DNA of 64,000 bases from Marinibacterium anthonyi (GTDB lineage Bacteria; Pseudomonadota; Alphaproteobacteria; Rhodobacterales; Rhodobacteraceae). Shown here piece by piece: positions 7,995-16,645 of this stretch; the stretch's first letter is position 1; the number at the start of each line of letters is the position of its first letter. Location: contig CP031585.1 of assembly GCA_003217735.2 (NCBI GenBank), forward strand, positions 3,831,501 to 3,895,500. The letters are read 5' to 3'. Under the pieces are notes generated by a model. It made no database searches. It was not told the origin of the DNA and worked only from the letters and a program-made list of their open reading frames with translations. Made by a program: the position numbers and the translations under genes.

Positions 7995-10048
7995 ATCCGG
8001 TAGACCGGATTGCCGAACTTGTACTCGGTGGTGAGAGCTTCATCCTTCAGGGCGGCGCGGGAAGCGGCAAAACCGAGAGCCTCAAAAGAGTCGTCGAAAA
8101 AGTGATATCTGCCGATCATAAACTTAAGATCGCATGCATCACGCATACAAATAAAGCTGCCGATGAGATTGCCGAGCGTATTTCAGCTGACATAAAGGTC
8201 TCAACCATCCACTCGTTTCTTCGCGGGATAATCTCGCCATATAAGCGGAATATTCAGCGCGTTTTTCCAACCCTGTTCGAGCTTCCTGTTTTCGTAGGCT
8301 TAGGGGACGAACACTACGATGGGGACGAAAAGCTCAGAAAGTCCGAGGAACATGGGCGTTACAAGAAGGCCTACGGGAAATTGGAGAACCGTCGCCAAAC
8401 TGTTCTCGGCGAGTCAACTCCGAGGGTAACCGGGAAGCCGGTTTACGATAAGGACCCGGAGACGTACATCGCACAGCTTAACGAAATGGTCGCCGAGCTT
8501 AATCAAGAAATTAGCGAAAAGCTTGCAGCCCGGGTACCCGATGAGTTCTTCTACAACGAAACGAAATTTGACAATTTCAACGAACCATCATTTGGGCATG
8601 ACGGCTTAATAGCAATCGCCTGTAAGATGTTCGAAGAGTTTCCGATATTAGGAAAAATTGTCTCGGATCGGCATGACTGCATCTTCATAGACGAGTATCA
8701 GGATACGAACGCAGACGTTATTCGAGTTTTGCTCCGCTGCCTACCCAAGACAACAGGAACAATCATAGGCTTGTTCGGAGATTCCGAGCAGGCGATCTAC
8801 TCAGAGGGCATAGGAAGCGCTCAAGAGCACATCGACGCGAAGGAAGTCGTTCTTGTGGAGAAGGACGACAACTACCGCTGCTCCCCGCCGGTCATAGCCT
8901 TCTCCAATCAGTTTCGCACAGACGGATTAAATCAAGAGCTGGCACTCAAAACACTTGATGACGGGACGATTGAAACTCCTGAGAGCCGTGAAGGCAGCGT
9001 AAGGCTGTTGTATGATTTCGCCCCGGAAAAAATAGACACGGGGGATAAAGCACAAGATCGAAAGACCAATGCCGCGTTGTTTCGCGAAGCGCTCGATGAT
9101 CTAGTTGGGAAGGTTGGCCAAGAGTTTCCGTCTTACGTCCAGCTAAAGCTCACGAACAAGTCGATTGCCAACGATGTGGGGTTTGGTCGGCTCTACCAAG
9201 CATTTGACGATCGGTACTCGGAACCCCGAGATCGAATGCGCAAAACACTTGATAGACTGCAGTTTTCCGAAATAGTCAATTTGACGAAATTGCATCAATG
9301 CCTGCCTGGGGACAGGCGCGCCTACAACCGCTTGATCACTGGACTTCGGAAACGTGGTTTTTCGATTTCCTCGGTGTCCGACAAAGCCAAACTGGACGAG
9401 ATGTTACGCGAATTCACTTCCAAGAACCTCGGCGCTTACAAAGCAGTTGAATTTGCAGCGGAAGCTGGGTTGATCAAAATTTCAGAAAGCCACGCAGCCT
9501 TCTTAACGCGTCGTGACGAGCTGTTGGCGCGACTTATGGACGATCCTGTATTTGATGCTTTTGAAGCACTACATAACAGTGGTCATCGAACTAAGCCACA
9601 GATGCTCAAGGAAATTAAGGCTGCGCCAAAAGAGCACCTGGACGCAGATGTAGTTGAGTCCGAATACGACGACCGAGACAATGAGCTCAAGCAAAAGTCA
9701 TTCTTCAACGCATTGTTCTTAGACGACCTTCGCTTTGATGAAGTCTTGTCGTTTTACGACTATGAAGAAAATGACGGAGGCTTCGCTACGATGCATAAAA
9801 CGAAAGGGACCGGGATCGAGAATGTTCTTCTCGTGATCGACGAGTACGGATGGACCAGTCAGTACGATTTTGTGAATTGTTTTACGCATGAAGCCCCAAA
9901 TACGGAACGGGATATTGCATCACGCAAGCTTCTATACGTGGCCGCTTCCCGGACGAAAAAGAACTTGGTATGCGTCAGATTAATGAATGACCAGGCGGAG
10001 ATGGAGCGTATATCTTCATATTTCCCAGAGTCGATACGTGTTCAGTAA
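7976..10048 (+). CDS. gajB: GajB-like UvrD/PcrA-family helicase
   Basis: I chose the ATG at 7976, inside the end of gajA, because the first residues then lead into the ATPase core. The protein is 690 residues. All main superfamily 1 motifs can be read: Walker A GGAGSGKT (26-33), DEYQD (about 240), GDSEQAIY (about 270), NYRC (about 298), MHKTKGTGIE (about 606) and YVAASRTK (about 654). In Gabija, GajB senses DNA ends and nucleotide state and assists GajA. The protein is about 200 residues longer than the founding GajB (494 residues). The extra length lies between motifs IV and V, rich in charged residues, and could be a specificity or partner-binding insert. Confidence 0.85.
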   Translation: MDSQKLNPVDRIAELVLGGESFILQGGAGSGKTESLKRVVEKVISADHKLKIACITHTNKAADEIAERISADIKVSTIHSFLRGIISPYKRNIQRVFPTLFELPVFVGLGDEHYDGDEKLRKSEEHGRYKKAYGKLENRRQTVLGESTPRVTGKPVYDKDPETYIAQLNEMVAELNQEISEKLAARVPDEFFYNETKFDNFNEPSFGHDGLIAIACKMFEEFPILGKIVSDRHDCIFIDEYQDTNADVIRVLLRCLPKTTGTIIGLFGDSEQAIYSEGIGSAQEHIDAKEVVLVEKDDNYRCSPPVIAFSNQFRTDGLNQELALKTLDDGTIETPESREGSVRLLYDFAPEKIDTGDKAQDRKTNAALFREALDDLVGKVGQEFPSYVQLKLTNKSIANDVGFGRLYQAFDDRYSEPRDRMRKTLDRLQFSEIVNLTKLHQCLPGDRRAYNRLITGLRKRGFSISSVSDKAKLDEMLREFTSKNLGAYKAVEFAAEAGLIKISESHAAFLTRRDELLARLMDDPVFDAFEALHNSGHRTKPQMLKEIKAAPKEHLDADVVESEYDDRDNELKQKSFFNALFLDDLRFDEVLSFYDYEENDGGFATMHKTKGTGIENVLLVIDEYGWTSQYDFVNCFTHEAPNTERDIASRKLLYVAASRTKKNLVCVRLMNDQAEMERISSYFPESIRVQ

Positions 10049-10075
10049 AAGTTCTTAGCGCACGTCTTCGGGCCG

Positions 10076-10352
10076 GGCTCTCGTGAACCGAGCCTGACAG
10101 GTCAGTCTCGGCCATGCGGCTTCCATCCCTTGCGCATCTTCGGCCAGCCGTGAACGGCTGACACCTTTCTTTTCGTTGGGGGCCTGGCGGCCCCATCCTC
10201 CGTCAAGACCAAGCCCTTCGCATGCGCTTCGGGCGAAAGCCATGGACCGTGGCTCGCCTGCGGCTGCGCCCGCACCACCTCCATGGCTTTCGGTCTTGAC
10301 GGCCGTCCCCCCGCTCATTGGCGCGGGCCTAGTCCGGTTTCATGCGAAACCG
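10076..10352. promoter_or_regulatory. Hairpin-rich leader of the ardC gene
   Basis: The 329 bases between gajB and ardC hold no gene but many inverted repeats: GGCTC/GAGCC (10076-10094), CTGAC/GTCAG (10094-10105), AGCCG/CGGCT (10146-10159), GGGGCC/GGCCCC (10179-10194), the large bipartite palindrome at 10200-10302, and CGGTTTC/GAAACCG (10335-10352). The last ends about 14 bases before the AAAGGGAAGAG ribosome-binding site of ardC. Such a leader could control ardC through RNA structure or single-stranded promoter activity, since antirestriction genes of conjugative elements are often switched on upon entry as single strands. That use here is inference. Confidence 0.55.
10200..10302. repeat. 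Bipartite palindrome predicting a three-way junction
   Basis: The outer arm CCGTCAAGACC (10200-10210) pairs perfectly with GGTCTTGACGG (10292-10302). The inner arm GAAAGCCATGGA (10235-10246) pairs perfectly with TCCATGGCTTTC (10280-10291). The 24 bases between outer and inner left arms can form their own GCCC/GGGC hairpin, and the right arms are contiguous, so the fold is a branched stem. Twenty-three perfect pairs interrupted on one side only is well beyond chance. It lies 75 bases upstream of ardC. Confidence 0.8.
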
Positions 10353-10377
10353 ACTAACCCAATAAAGGGAAGAGCCA

Positions 10378-11082
10378 ATGAAAACCGATATTTACCAGAG
10401 AGTGACTGACAAGATTATTGCCGATCTGGAGCAAGGGCAGCTGACTTGGCTCAAGCCATGGAGCGCTGGCAATACAGAAGGGCGGATCATGAAGCCCTTA
10501 CGGCATAACGGCGTGCCCTATAGCGGCATCAATGTTCTGATGCTCTGGGGCGCGGCCGTCGAGGACGGCCATCTCTCCCCGTTCTGGATGACCTTCAAGC
10601 AGGCTAAGGAACTGGGCGCGCATGTGAAGAAGGGCGAGCGCGGCAATCCAGTCGTCTATGCGGGCGCACTGACCAAGATGGAAGAGCGGGACGACGGCTC
10701 GGAAGAAGAGCGGAAAATCCCCTACCTCAAGCAGTACACCGTCTTCAATGTCGAGCAGATCGAAGGCTTGCCCGAACACTACTACGCCAAGCCCGAGCCC
10801 GTGATTGATCCCGCGCAGCGGATCGAACATGCAGACGCATTCTTTGCCAGTACCGGCGCAGACATCCGTCGTGGCGGGAACAGCGCGCATTACAGCGGCG
10901 GCAGTGATCATGTGCAGATGCCGGTTTTCGAGAGTTTCCGCAGCCCCGAGGCCTATTATGCAACGCTGGCCCATGAACTGACACACTGGACCAAGCACAA
11001 GAGCCGCCTTGATCGCGAGTTCGGCCGCAAGCGCTGGGGTGATGAAGGCTATGCCAAAGAGGAATTAGTGGCATTATCTTGA
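10378..11082 (+). pseudogene. ardC: ArdC-family antirestriction protein, 5' part, interrupted by insertion
   Basis: The first 230 codons encode an ArdC-like protein: the N-terminal DNA-binding region (DIYQRVTDKIIADLEQG...) and the zincin metallopeptidase motif HELTH near residue 201. ArdC proteins protect incoming conjugative DNA from restriction. The frame breaks after KEELVA, where the family normally continues ELGAAFLCADL. That continuation is found at 17605. The sequence from 11073 belongs to an inserted element, and the truncated frame ends four codons later with a TGA. The zinc-binding motif survives in this fragment, so the 234-residue product might keep some activity, but the missing tail is conserved. 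Confidence 0.9.
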
Positions 11083-11136
11083 CAGTCTGCACCGCATGCC
11101 ACCCTGCCGTAGGATGGGTGACAGGCGTCGACGGTA

Positions 11137-11200
11137 GGCAGTTTTCAGGCTGGCCGCCGCGCTTACCAAAGAGCTGGCGGCGGCCAGCCTGAGAACTGCC
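11137..11200. repeat. 24-bp inverted repeat near the left end of the recombinase-trio element
   Basis: Arms at 11137-11160 and 11177-11200 pair over 24 positions with a single T-G wobble and a 16-base loop. The stem core is GGCTGGCCGCCGC. It lies inside the element, between its left end and the first recombinase, and would form a very stable hairpin. It could block transcription entering from ardC, act as an attenuator, or be a binding site for the recombinases. Confidence 0.75.
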
Positions 11201-11247
11201 GGGCCGAAGCGTGCACCGGGTGGGGGCATGGGGAGGGTTTTGCGCTG

Positions 11248-12597
11248 GTGTCGATTATTTCTGTTTGCGAGCGTCGCGTGGCCGGGGGTCTCGACGCGCA
11301 TGTGCCGTTGATCCTGCGCGGTGACGCGCTCTACGACCCCGATCTGGATCGCTTCTTTCTCGACCTGCCGCTATCGGGGATTCGATCGCGGCATTCGCTT
11401 CGCGCCCAGGCCTATGATGTGACAGTTTGGCTTCGCTTTCTCGATGCCTGCGGCAAGACCGTATGGGCTGCGACCCGCGACGATGTTGAGGCTTATCATC
11501 GTGCGCGCCGGCGCGGCGATGCTGGTCAGCGGATCACGGCGGCAAGCTGGAACAGGGCCGTCGCCAGCCTTGATCGCCTCTATCGCTGGGGCGAGCGGCA
11601 AGGGCTGATCGCCGAGGCACCGTTCAACCGTCGTGCCGTGTGGCGACCGGCGCAGGGTGGACGTCGCGGAATGATCGCCGCGCGCAACGACGCCTATGAA
11701 CGCGTTGCGAAGCGGTCGGATGTCCGGTTCGTCACGATGGACGACTACCGCATCTTCCGCGAGGTCGGTCTGCGCGGCCTCGCGCCTGACGGCAGCGAAC
11801 GCCCCGGCGCACGTGATCGGAACGGATTGCGCAACGCACTCTTCGCCGATCTGCTCGTCACGACAGGTTTGCGACTGGAAGAGGCCTCAGGTCTGCTCGC
11901 CGGTGATCTCGCGGTTATCGTTCCGGACGGCGATGAGAACCGGCAGCTCTGGCTGCGCCTGCCGCCGCCGCTCACCAAGGGCGATCGCGGACGAAGTGTT
12001 CTGGTCCCACGCCGGCTGCTTCGTCAGATCGCGGCCTATATCGATGTCGAGCGCGCGGCAGGCGCGGCCAAATTCGTCGCGCGCGATGGTGCGGCGTGCT
12101 TTGACCGGCCGATCCATATCACCGACGCCGGTCTCGACCGCATGCGCGATGTCTGCACGCCAGAAGAACGATGCCGTCTGATCCTGTGCAGCGAGAACGG
12201 AACGCCGCGCGAGCCCGCGGCGCTATGGCTGACCGAGGTTGGACAGCCCGTTCGACCCAATTCCTGGGAGGTGATCTTCGCCCGCGCCTGCAAGCGCTGT
12301 AGAGACTATGGTTTCTCGTTGTCGATCAGCCCGCACCAGCTGCGCCACACCTTCGCGGTCCATATGCTCGCCTTGCTGATCCAGGAGCGTCTGCGCGAAG
12401 CCGCATTGCCGGCGGGGCCGATGGAGAGCTACCGGCTGATCCTGGGCGACCCGCTGCAGCAGGTGCAACGCCTGCTCGGCCACGCGAGTCTCGCCACCAC
12501 CTATATCTATCTCGACCATATTGCGACCCGCGCCGATACGGTGGATTCGGCGGTCGAGGAGTTGCTGGCACTGCTGCCGGGACCGCAGGGCGCATGA
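11248..12597 (+). CDS. Tyrosine recombinase, first of the trio
   Basis: This 449-residue integrase starts at a GTG with a GGGAGGG site upstream. The catalytic set is complete: Arg in TGLRLEEA (about residue 208), HQLRHTF (about 364-370), and LGHASLATTYIYLD with the second His and the nucleophilic Tyr (about 410-420). The N-terminal 100 residues form the usual arm and core-binding region. It is therefore probably the main catalytic subunit for excision and integration of the element. Its stop overlaps the next gene's ATG (ATGA), so the trio is translated as a unit. Unlike simple phage integrases it should act together with the two following proteins. Confidence 0.9.
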   Translation: MSIISVCERRVAGGLDAHVPLILRGDALYDPDLDRFFLDLPLSGIRSRHSLRAQAYDVTVWLRFLDACGKTVWAATRDDVEAYHRARRRGDAGQRITAASWNRAVASLDRLYRWGERQGLIAEAPFNRRAVWRPAQGGRRGMIAARNDAYERVAKRSDVRFVTMDDYRIFREVGLRGLAPDGSERPGARDRNGLRNALFADLLVTTGLRLEEASGLLAGDLAVIVPDGDENRQLWLRLPPPLTKGDRGRSVLVPRRLLRQIAAYIDVERAAGAAKFVARDGAACFDRPIHITDAGLDRMRDVCTPEERCRLILCSENGTPREPAALWLTEVGQPVRPNSWEVIFARACKRCRDYGFSLSISPHQLRHTFAVHMLALLIQERLREAALPAGPMESYRLILGDPLQQVQRLLGHASLATTYIYLDHIATRADTVDSAVEELLALLPGPQGA

Positions 12598-14381
12598 GCG
12601 GGCGTCCCCGCAAGGGCAGGCCCGTCGCTTTCGTACCCGTCACGCCGGAGCGAGCCAATCCCGATCCGGTGCTCGGCCTCAGGTTCGTCATCGAGGCGCG
12701 GCATGGCGGGACCGTCCTGGTCGACATGACCGATCTCGATCCTCGTCCGCTCGCTATCGCCTTTGCCAGCGCGTTGCGCCGGTCGGCCGCGCTCGGCGGC
12801 CGGATCGGTGCGGCCAGCGTCATCAAACAGTATGTAAACTCCTATCGCCGTTTCTTCACCTGGCTTTCCGATGAGGCGGGGGAGGTGGACGGGCCCGAAG
12901 ACGTGCGCGCAGCCCATGTCGACGGTTTCGCATCGGCACTCGAACGCGGGGGAATGGGCGCGATCTACCGGCATGTGACGGTCAGCAAGATCGTCAATAC
13001 GCTGCGTGCGATAGAGGCGGATCGGCCCGACAGGATCACGCCCGACCTCCATGAGCGGTTGCGCTATACAATGGCGACCTCGGCGGGACGCTCGACCCCG
13101 CGTGATGCCTACAGTCCCTTCGTCGCCCGCGCGCTGCGCGACGCGGCCCGTACGGACGTGGAAGCGATATTCCGCCGGATCGGCGCCGAGGATCGGACCG
13201 ATGAGGGCGATCCGGTCATTGCCGGAGCGCGGGCCGATGTCGAAGCTCTCATCGCGCGCCATGGAGCCGTTCGGACCGAGAGCGTCGAGCTGCGCCGTCT
13301 CTATTTCATGCGCTTGCGGCGCGGTTTGCCGATCAGCACGCTGATCGACGACCTGCATCGCCGACATCATCTGCACGTCACCGATCTGCCGCCATTGCTC
13401 GTGCTGCTTGCTCTCGATACCGGCCTCGAGCCGGAATGCCTGAAGGCGCTGACGGTCGATTGCCTGGCCAATCCCTCCGCCGGAACCGTTGAACTTCGAT
13501 ACCTGAAGCGACGCGCCGGCGCCGCCGGGCACAAGAGCATGCGCGTGCGCGACGGCGGCCTCGGCACGCCGGGTGGCCTTCTCCGCCGGCTGATCGAGAT
13601 CACGACCGTCGCCCGTCAGCATCTGCCCACCGATTGTCTCTGGGTTTACCACAACGTCGGCGGTCTCCATGCCGGCATCCGTCATCCGCGCGAACGCCTC
13701 GACGCCTGGGTGGCACGGCACCGGATTGTCGATGAGGAGGGCAAGCCGCTCCATCTTCTGCTGTCCCGGCTTCGCAAAACCCACAAGGCGCTGTGGTACA
13801 CCAAAACCGAGGGGTACATCGCCCGCTTCGCGGTCGGCCACACGCCCGAGGTCGCGGCGCGCCACTACGCCGATCTGCCATCGCTGCGGCCCCTGCACGA
13901 GGCCACCGTCGCCGATGCCTTCCGCGACGCTGTCGTCGCCGCGATGCCGACCATCCTCGCGCCAGCAGCCGAGAAGACGCTGCGCGAAGCGCCCGAACAG
14001 GCCGGGCCGCTGATGCCGCCGGATGCGGTCGGTTCCATTCTCGATGGGGAGCAGGATCTCTGGCTCGCCGCCTGCGCGGGGTTCCATAGCAGCCCCTTCG
14101 CCGAGGCCGGCTCGCCATGCCAGCAGCCGTTCTGGGGATGCCTCCATTGCCCCAACGCCGTCATCACCGCCCGCAAGCTCCCCGCGATCATGGCCTTCCT
14201 GTCCTTCGTCGAAGACCAGCGGCAGGGGCTTCCCGGTCCCGACTGGATGGTCAAGTTCGGGCAGGTTCATGCCCGGATCGTCCATCAGATCTTGCCCGCG
14301 TTTTCCGATGCCGTTGTCGCCGAAGCGCGGTTACGCGCCGTGGAGGAGCGCCTCTATCTGCCCCCCGAGGCGCGCGCATGA
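12594..14381 (+). CDS. Tyrosine recombinase homologue, second of the trio, first catalytic Arg replaced
   Basis: This 595-residue protein has the tyrosine-recombinase fold signature, but the motif that normally reads TGLR reads TGLEPE here (about residue 277), so the first catalytic arginine is missing. The later motifs are present: RLRKTHK (about 391) and VGHTPEVAARHYADL (about 414-428). Near the C-terminus a cysteine cluster, PCQQPFWGCLHCPNAV, looks like a zinc knuckle and shares CPNA with the third recombinase. It may serve as an accessory or DNA-bridging subunit instead of a fully active enzyme. ATGA overlaps join it to both neighbours. Confidence 0.85.
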   Translation: MSGRPRKGRPVAFVPVTPERANPDPVLGLRFVIEARHGGTVLVDMTDLDPRPLAIAFASALRRSAALGGRIGAASVIKQYVNSYRRFFTWLSDEAGEVDGPEDVRAAHVDGFASALERGGMGAIYRHVTVSKIVNTLRAIEADRPDRITPDLHERLRYTMATSAGRSTPRDAYSPFVARALRDAARTDVEAIFRRIGAEDRTDEGDPVIAGARADVEALIARHGAVRTESVELRRLYFMRLRRGLPISTLIDDLHRRHHLHVTDLPPLLVLLALDTGLEPECLKALTVDCLANPSAGTVELRYLKRRAGAAGHKSMRVRDGGLGTPGGLLRRLIEITTVARQHLPTDCLWVYHNVGGLHAGIRHPRERLDAWVARHRIVDEEGKPLHLLLSRLRKTHKALWYTKTEGYIARFAVGHTPEVAARHYADLPSLRPLHEATVADAFRDAVVAAMPTILAPAAEKTLREAPEQAGPLMPPDAVGSILDGEQDLWLAACAGFHSSPFAEAGSPCQQPFWGCLHCPNAVITARKLPAIMAFLSFVEDQRQGLPGPDWMVKFGQVHARIVHQILPAFSDAVVAEARLRAVEERLYLPPEARA

Positions 14382-16594
14382 CCGCGCCCGCCCTTGCCCG
14401 CGCGCATGCGTTCGATGATCGGCCCGTGCTGGCGTGCGCGCCGCTCAAGCCGGGCCATGCCCGCGAGGACCTGTCGCGCGTCGGCGATCCAAGCTGGAAT
14501 CTGGGTCCCGCCGTCTTCCGTGAGAACGCCCGGCGCTGCCACGTCACCGTGCATTTCGACGTGCTCGAAGATGCCGATGTGCAGGCAATGATGCGCGCCT
14601 ATCTCTATGCGCGTCTCAATGTCGACCTTCCCGGCCATCGTCCGAAGCTGCCGCCCAGCTGCGTGCGGCAGGCGTTCAACCGGGCGCGGCGCTTCTTCGG
14701 CTTCGTCCGCGAACGATTGGGCGCGCTGGACCTTGCCCGCATTGATCCTCCGCTGATCGACGCCTACGCGCGGCATCTCCGAGAGGACCCGGCAAGGCGG
14801 CCCGTCATTGTCGGGCAGCTTCTCGAGGTCGTCATCGACTTCTATCTCTACCGCGAGCACCTTCCCGGCGGCGGCTTGTCGTTCGAACCGTGGGACGGGC
14901 GGCCACCCGCGCGCGTCGCGGGCTATCGTCATGTTCCCGAGAACCGGACCCCGCGCATCCCCGAGCCGATCATTGCGCCGCTTCTGGCATGGTCGCTGCG
15001 CTACATCACGGTATTCGCAGGGGACATTCTCGCCGCCCGGCGTGAGCTTTCCCGGCTCGAAGCGCGCCGCGACCGGCTCTTCGTTGCGGAACAGGGATTG
15101 CCGCATGCGGAGCGCCGCCGCCGGCAACGGCAGCGACTGGTGCGCTATTTCCGGTCCCGCGCGCGGCAAGGTCGGGGCGTGCCGGTCTGGGCAAGTCCGC
15201 CCAACGGTTCCGCATCCGTCGATCCGGTAAGCGGGGAGCTTCTGCCCGTCGTCAACGTGCAGCTTCTGCATCTTCACGTAGGCGTCGATGCCGCCAGGGA
15301 GCCGGCGATGCATCTCGCTCTCGCCGGCGGCGCGTCCGATCTCATCGCCGCCGCCATCGCGGATATCGGGATCGAACCCGGCGGCATGGATACGCCGATC
15401 TCGGTCGATGCCGATCTCGACCGGCCATGGCGGCTCCGCTTCGATGCCAAATCCCTCGTCTTGGAAGAGCGCATGCTGCAGGCAGCGGCTTATGTGGTCT
15501 GCGCCTATCTGACCGGTATGCGCGATTGCGAGGTGCAGGCGATGCGCCGGGGATGCCTGACGCTTGCGCGCAGCGAGGACGGCACCGTGTCACGACACCG
15601 CGTCCGTTCCACCGCCTACAAGGGAAAGGGGGCCCGGGGAGCGCAGGCGGAGTGGGTGACCATCGAGCCCGTCGCCGATGCGATCGGGGTGCTCGAACAG
15701 TTGACCCGGCGCGCGGCTGTTGCCCATGGCCTCGATACGCTCTGGCCCGTGCTGTCTGTGACGCGAAGTAGCAAACCGCACGTCTCCGCCGAGATCGTGC
15801 GCCAGATCAACGCCTATCGTGACCACCTGAACAGGCTGTTCGGGACGGAAGAGGCGCCCGCCATACCGCCCGGGCCGGACGGCAAGCCCTGGCGGATCAC
15901 GACCCGCCAGTTTCGTCGCACGATCGCATGGCACATCGCCAACCGTCCCTTCGGAACGGTGGCCGGCATGATCCAGTACAAGCATGCATCCGTCGCCGCG
16001 TTCGAAGGCTACGCGGGTAGCAGCGCCTCGGGTTTCCGCGCCGAGGTCGAGGCGCAACGCCGGCTCGGCCAGATCGATGATCTGCTCGAGTATTTCGACA
16101 GGCGGCGCGGCGGGGCCGACCTTGGTGGGCCGGCCGGTCCTCGTGTCGCGCGTACCCTCGACGAGACATCCACCGAGCTTGGGCCATTGCCGCCGATGAT
16201 CGCCGACCGGTCCCGTCTGCGCACCATGCTCGCCAGTCTGGCCCGCACCCTGCATGTCGGACCGCTTGCCGATTGCTTCTTCGATCCGGCAACCGCCCTG
16301 TGCCTCAAGCGCGTGACAGATGCCGCGGCAGACCGCCCGCTGACAGCACTTTGTGAACCGACCCGCTGCCCGAACGCCTGCATCGCGGAACATCACAGGC
16401 CAGTCTGGGAGCGGAGTGCCGATGAGGCACGCATGTTGCTGCGCGAGAAGCGACTGCCCGGATTGCAGCGGGCCGCGCTCCAGCAGGAGGTTGACCGGAT
16501 CGAGGGCGTGCTGGCCCGGATCGCGCCTGAGGGCGCGGCGCCGCCCGTTCGGGCGGCGGTAAAGGGAGAGGAAGCTTGGGATCGGGGTGAGTGA
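14378..16594 (+). CDS. Tyrosine recombinase, third of the trio
   Basis: I chose the ATG at 14378 because it overlaps the preceding stop (ATGA). A longer frame upstream lies inside the second recombinase. The 738-residue protein carries TGMRDCEV (about 378-385, Arg present), TRQFRRT (about 509) and YKHASVAAFEGYAG (about 532-546, second His and likely Tyr). The His that usually begins the HxxR motif is replaced. A C-terminal cysteine cluster, CEPTRCPNACIAEHH, resembles the knuckle of the second recombinase. It is long for the family, with extra sequence both before the catalytic domain and after it. Confidence 0.85.
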   Translation: MTAPALARAHAFDDRPVLACAPLKPGHAREDLSRVGDPSWNLGPAVFRENARRCHVTVHFDVLEDADVQAMMRAYLYARLNVDLPGHRPKLPPSCVRQAFNRARRFFGFVRERLGALDLARIDPPLIDAYARHLREDPARRPVIVGQLLEVVIDFYLYREHLPGGGLSFEPWDGRPPARVAGYRHVPENRTPRIPEPIIAPLLAWSLRYITVFAGDILAARRELSRLEARRDRLFVAEQGLPHAERRRRQRQRLVRYFRSRARQGRGVPVWASPPNGSASVDPVSGELLPVVNVQLLHLHVGVDAAREPAMHLALAGGASDLIAAAIADIGIEPGGMDTPISVDADLDRPWRLRFDAKSLVLEERMLQAAAYVVCAYLTGMRDCEVQAMRRGCLTLARSEDGTVSRHRVRSTAYKGKGARGAQAEWVTIEPVADAIGVLEQLTRRAAVAHGLDTLWPVLSVTRSSKPHVSAEIVRQINAYRDHLNRLFGTEEAPAIPPGPDGKPWRITTRQFRRTIAWHIANRPFGTVAGMIQYKHASVAAFEGYAGSSASGFRAEVEAQRRLGQIDDLLEYFDRRRGGADLGGPAGPRVARTLDETSTELGPLPPMIADRSRLRTMLASLARTLHVGPLADCFFDPATALCLKRVTDAAADRPLTALCEPTRCPNACIAEHHRPVWERSADEARMLLREKRLPGLQRAALQQEVDRIEGVLARIAPEGAAPPVRAAVKGEEAWDRGE

Positions 16595-16645
16595 CGGGAT
16601 GAGGAGAGCGGGAGAGGCCTGCTCCGCCCGTCCTGGAGACCTGTC

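Noticed and set aside
12507-14285. 592-codon minus-strand open frame
   Set aside because: It is antisense to the second recombinase, which has clear motifs and start-stop overlaps.
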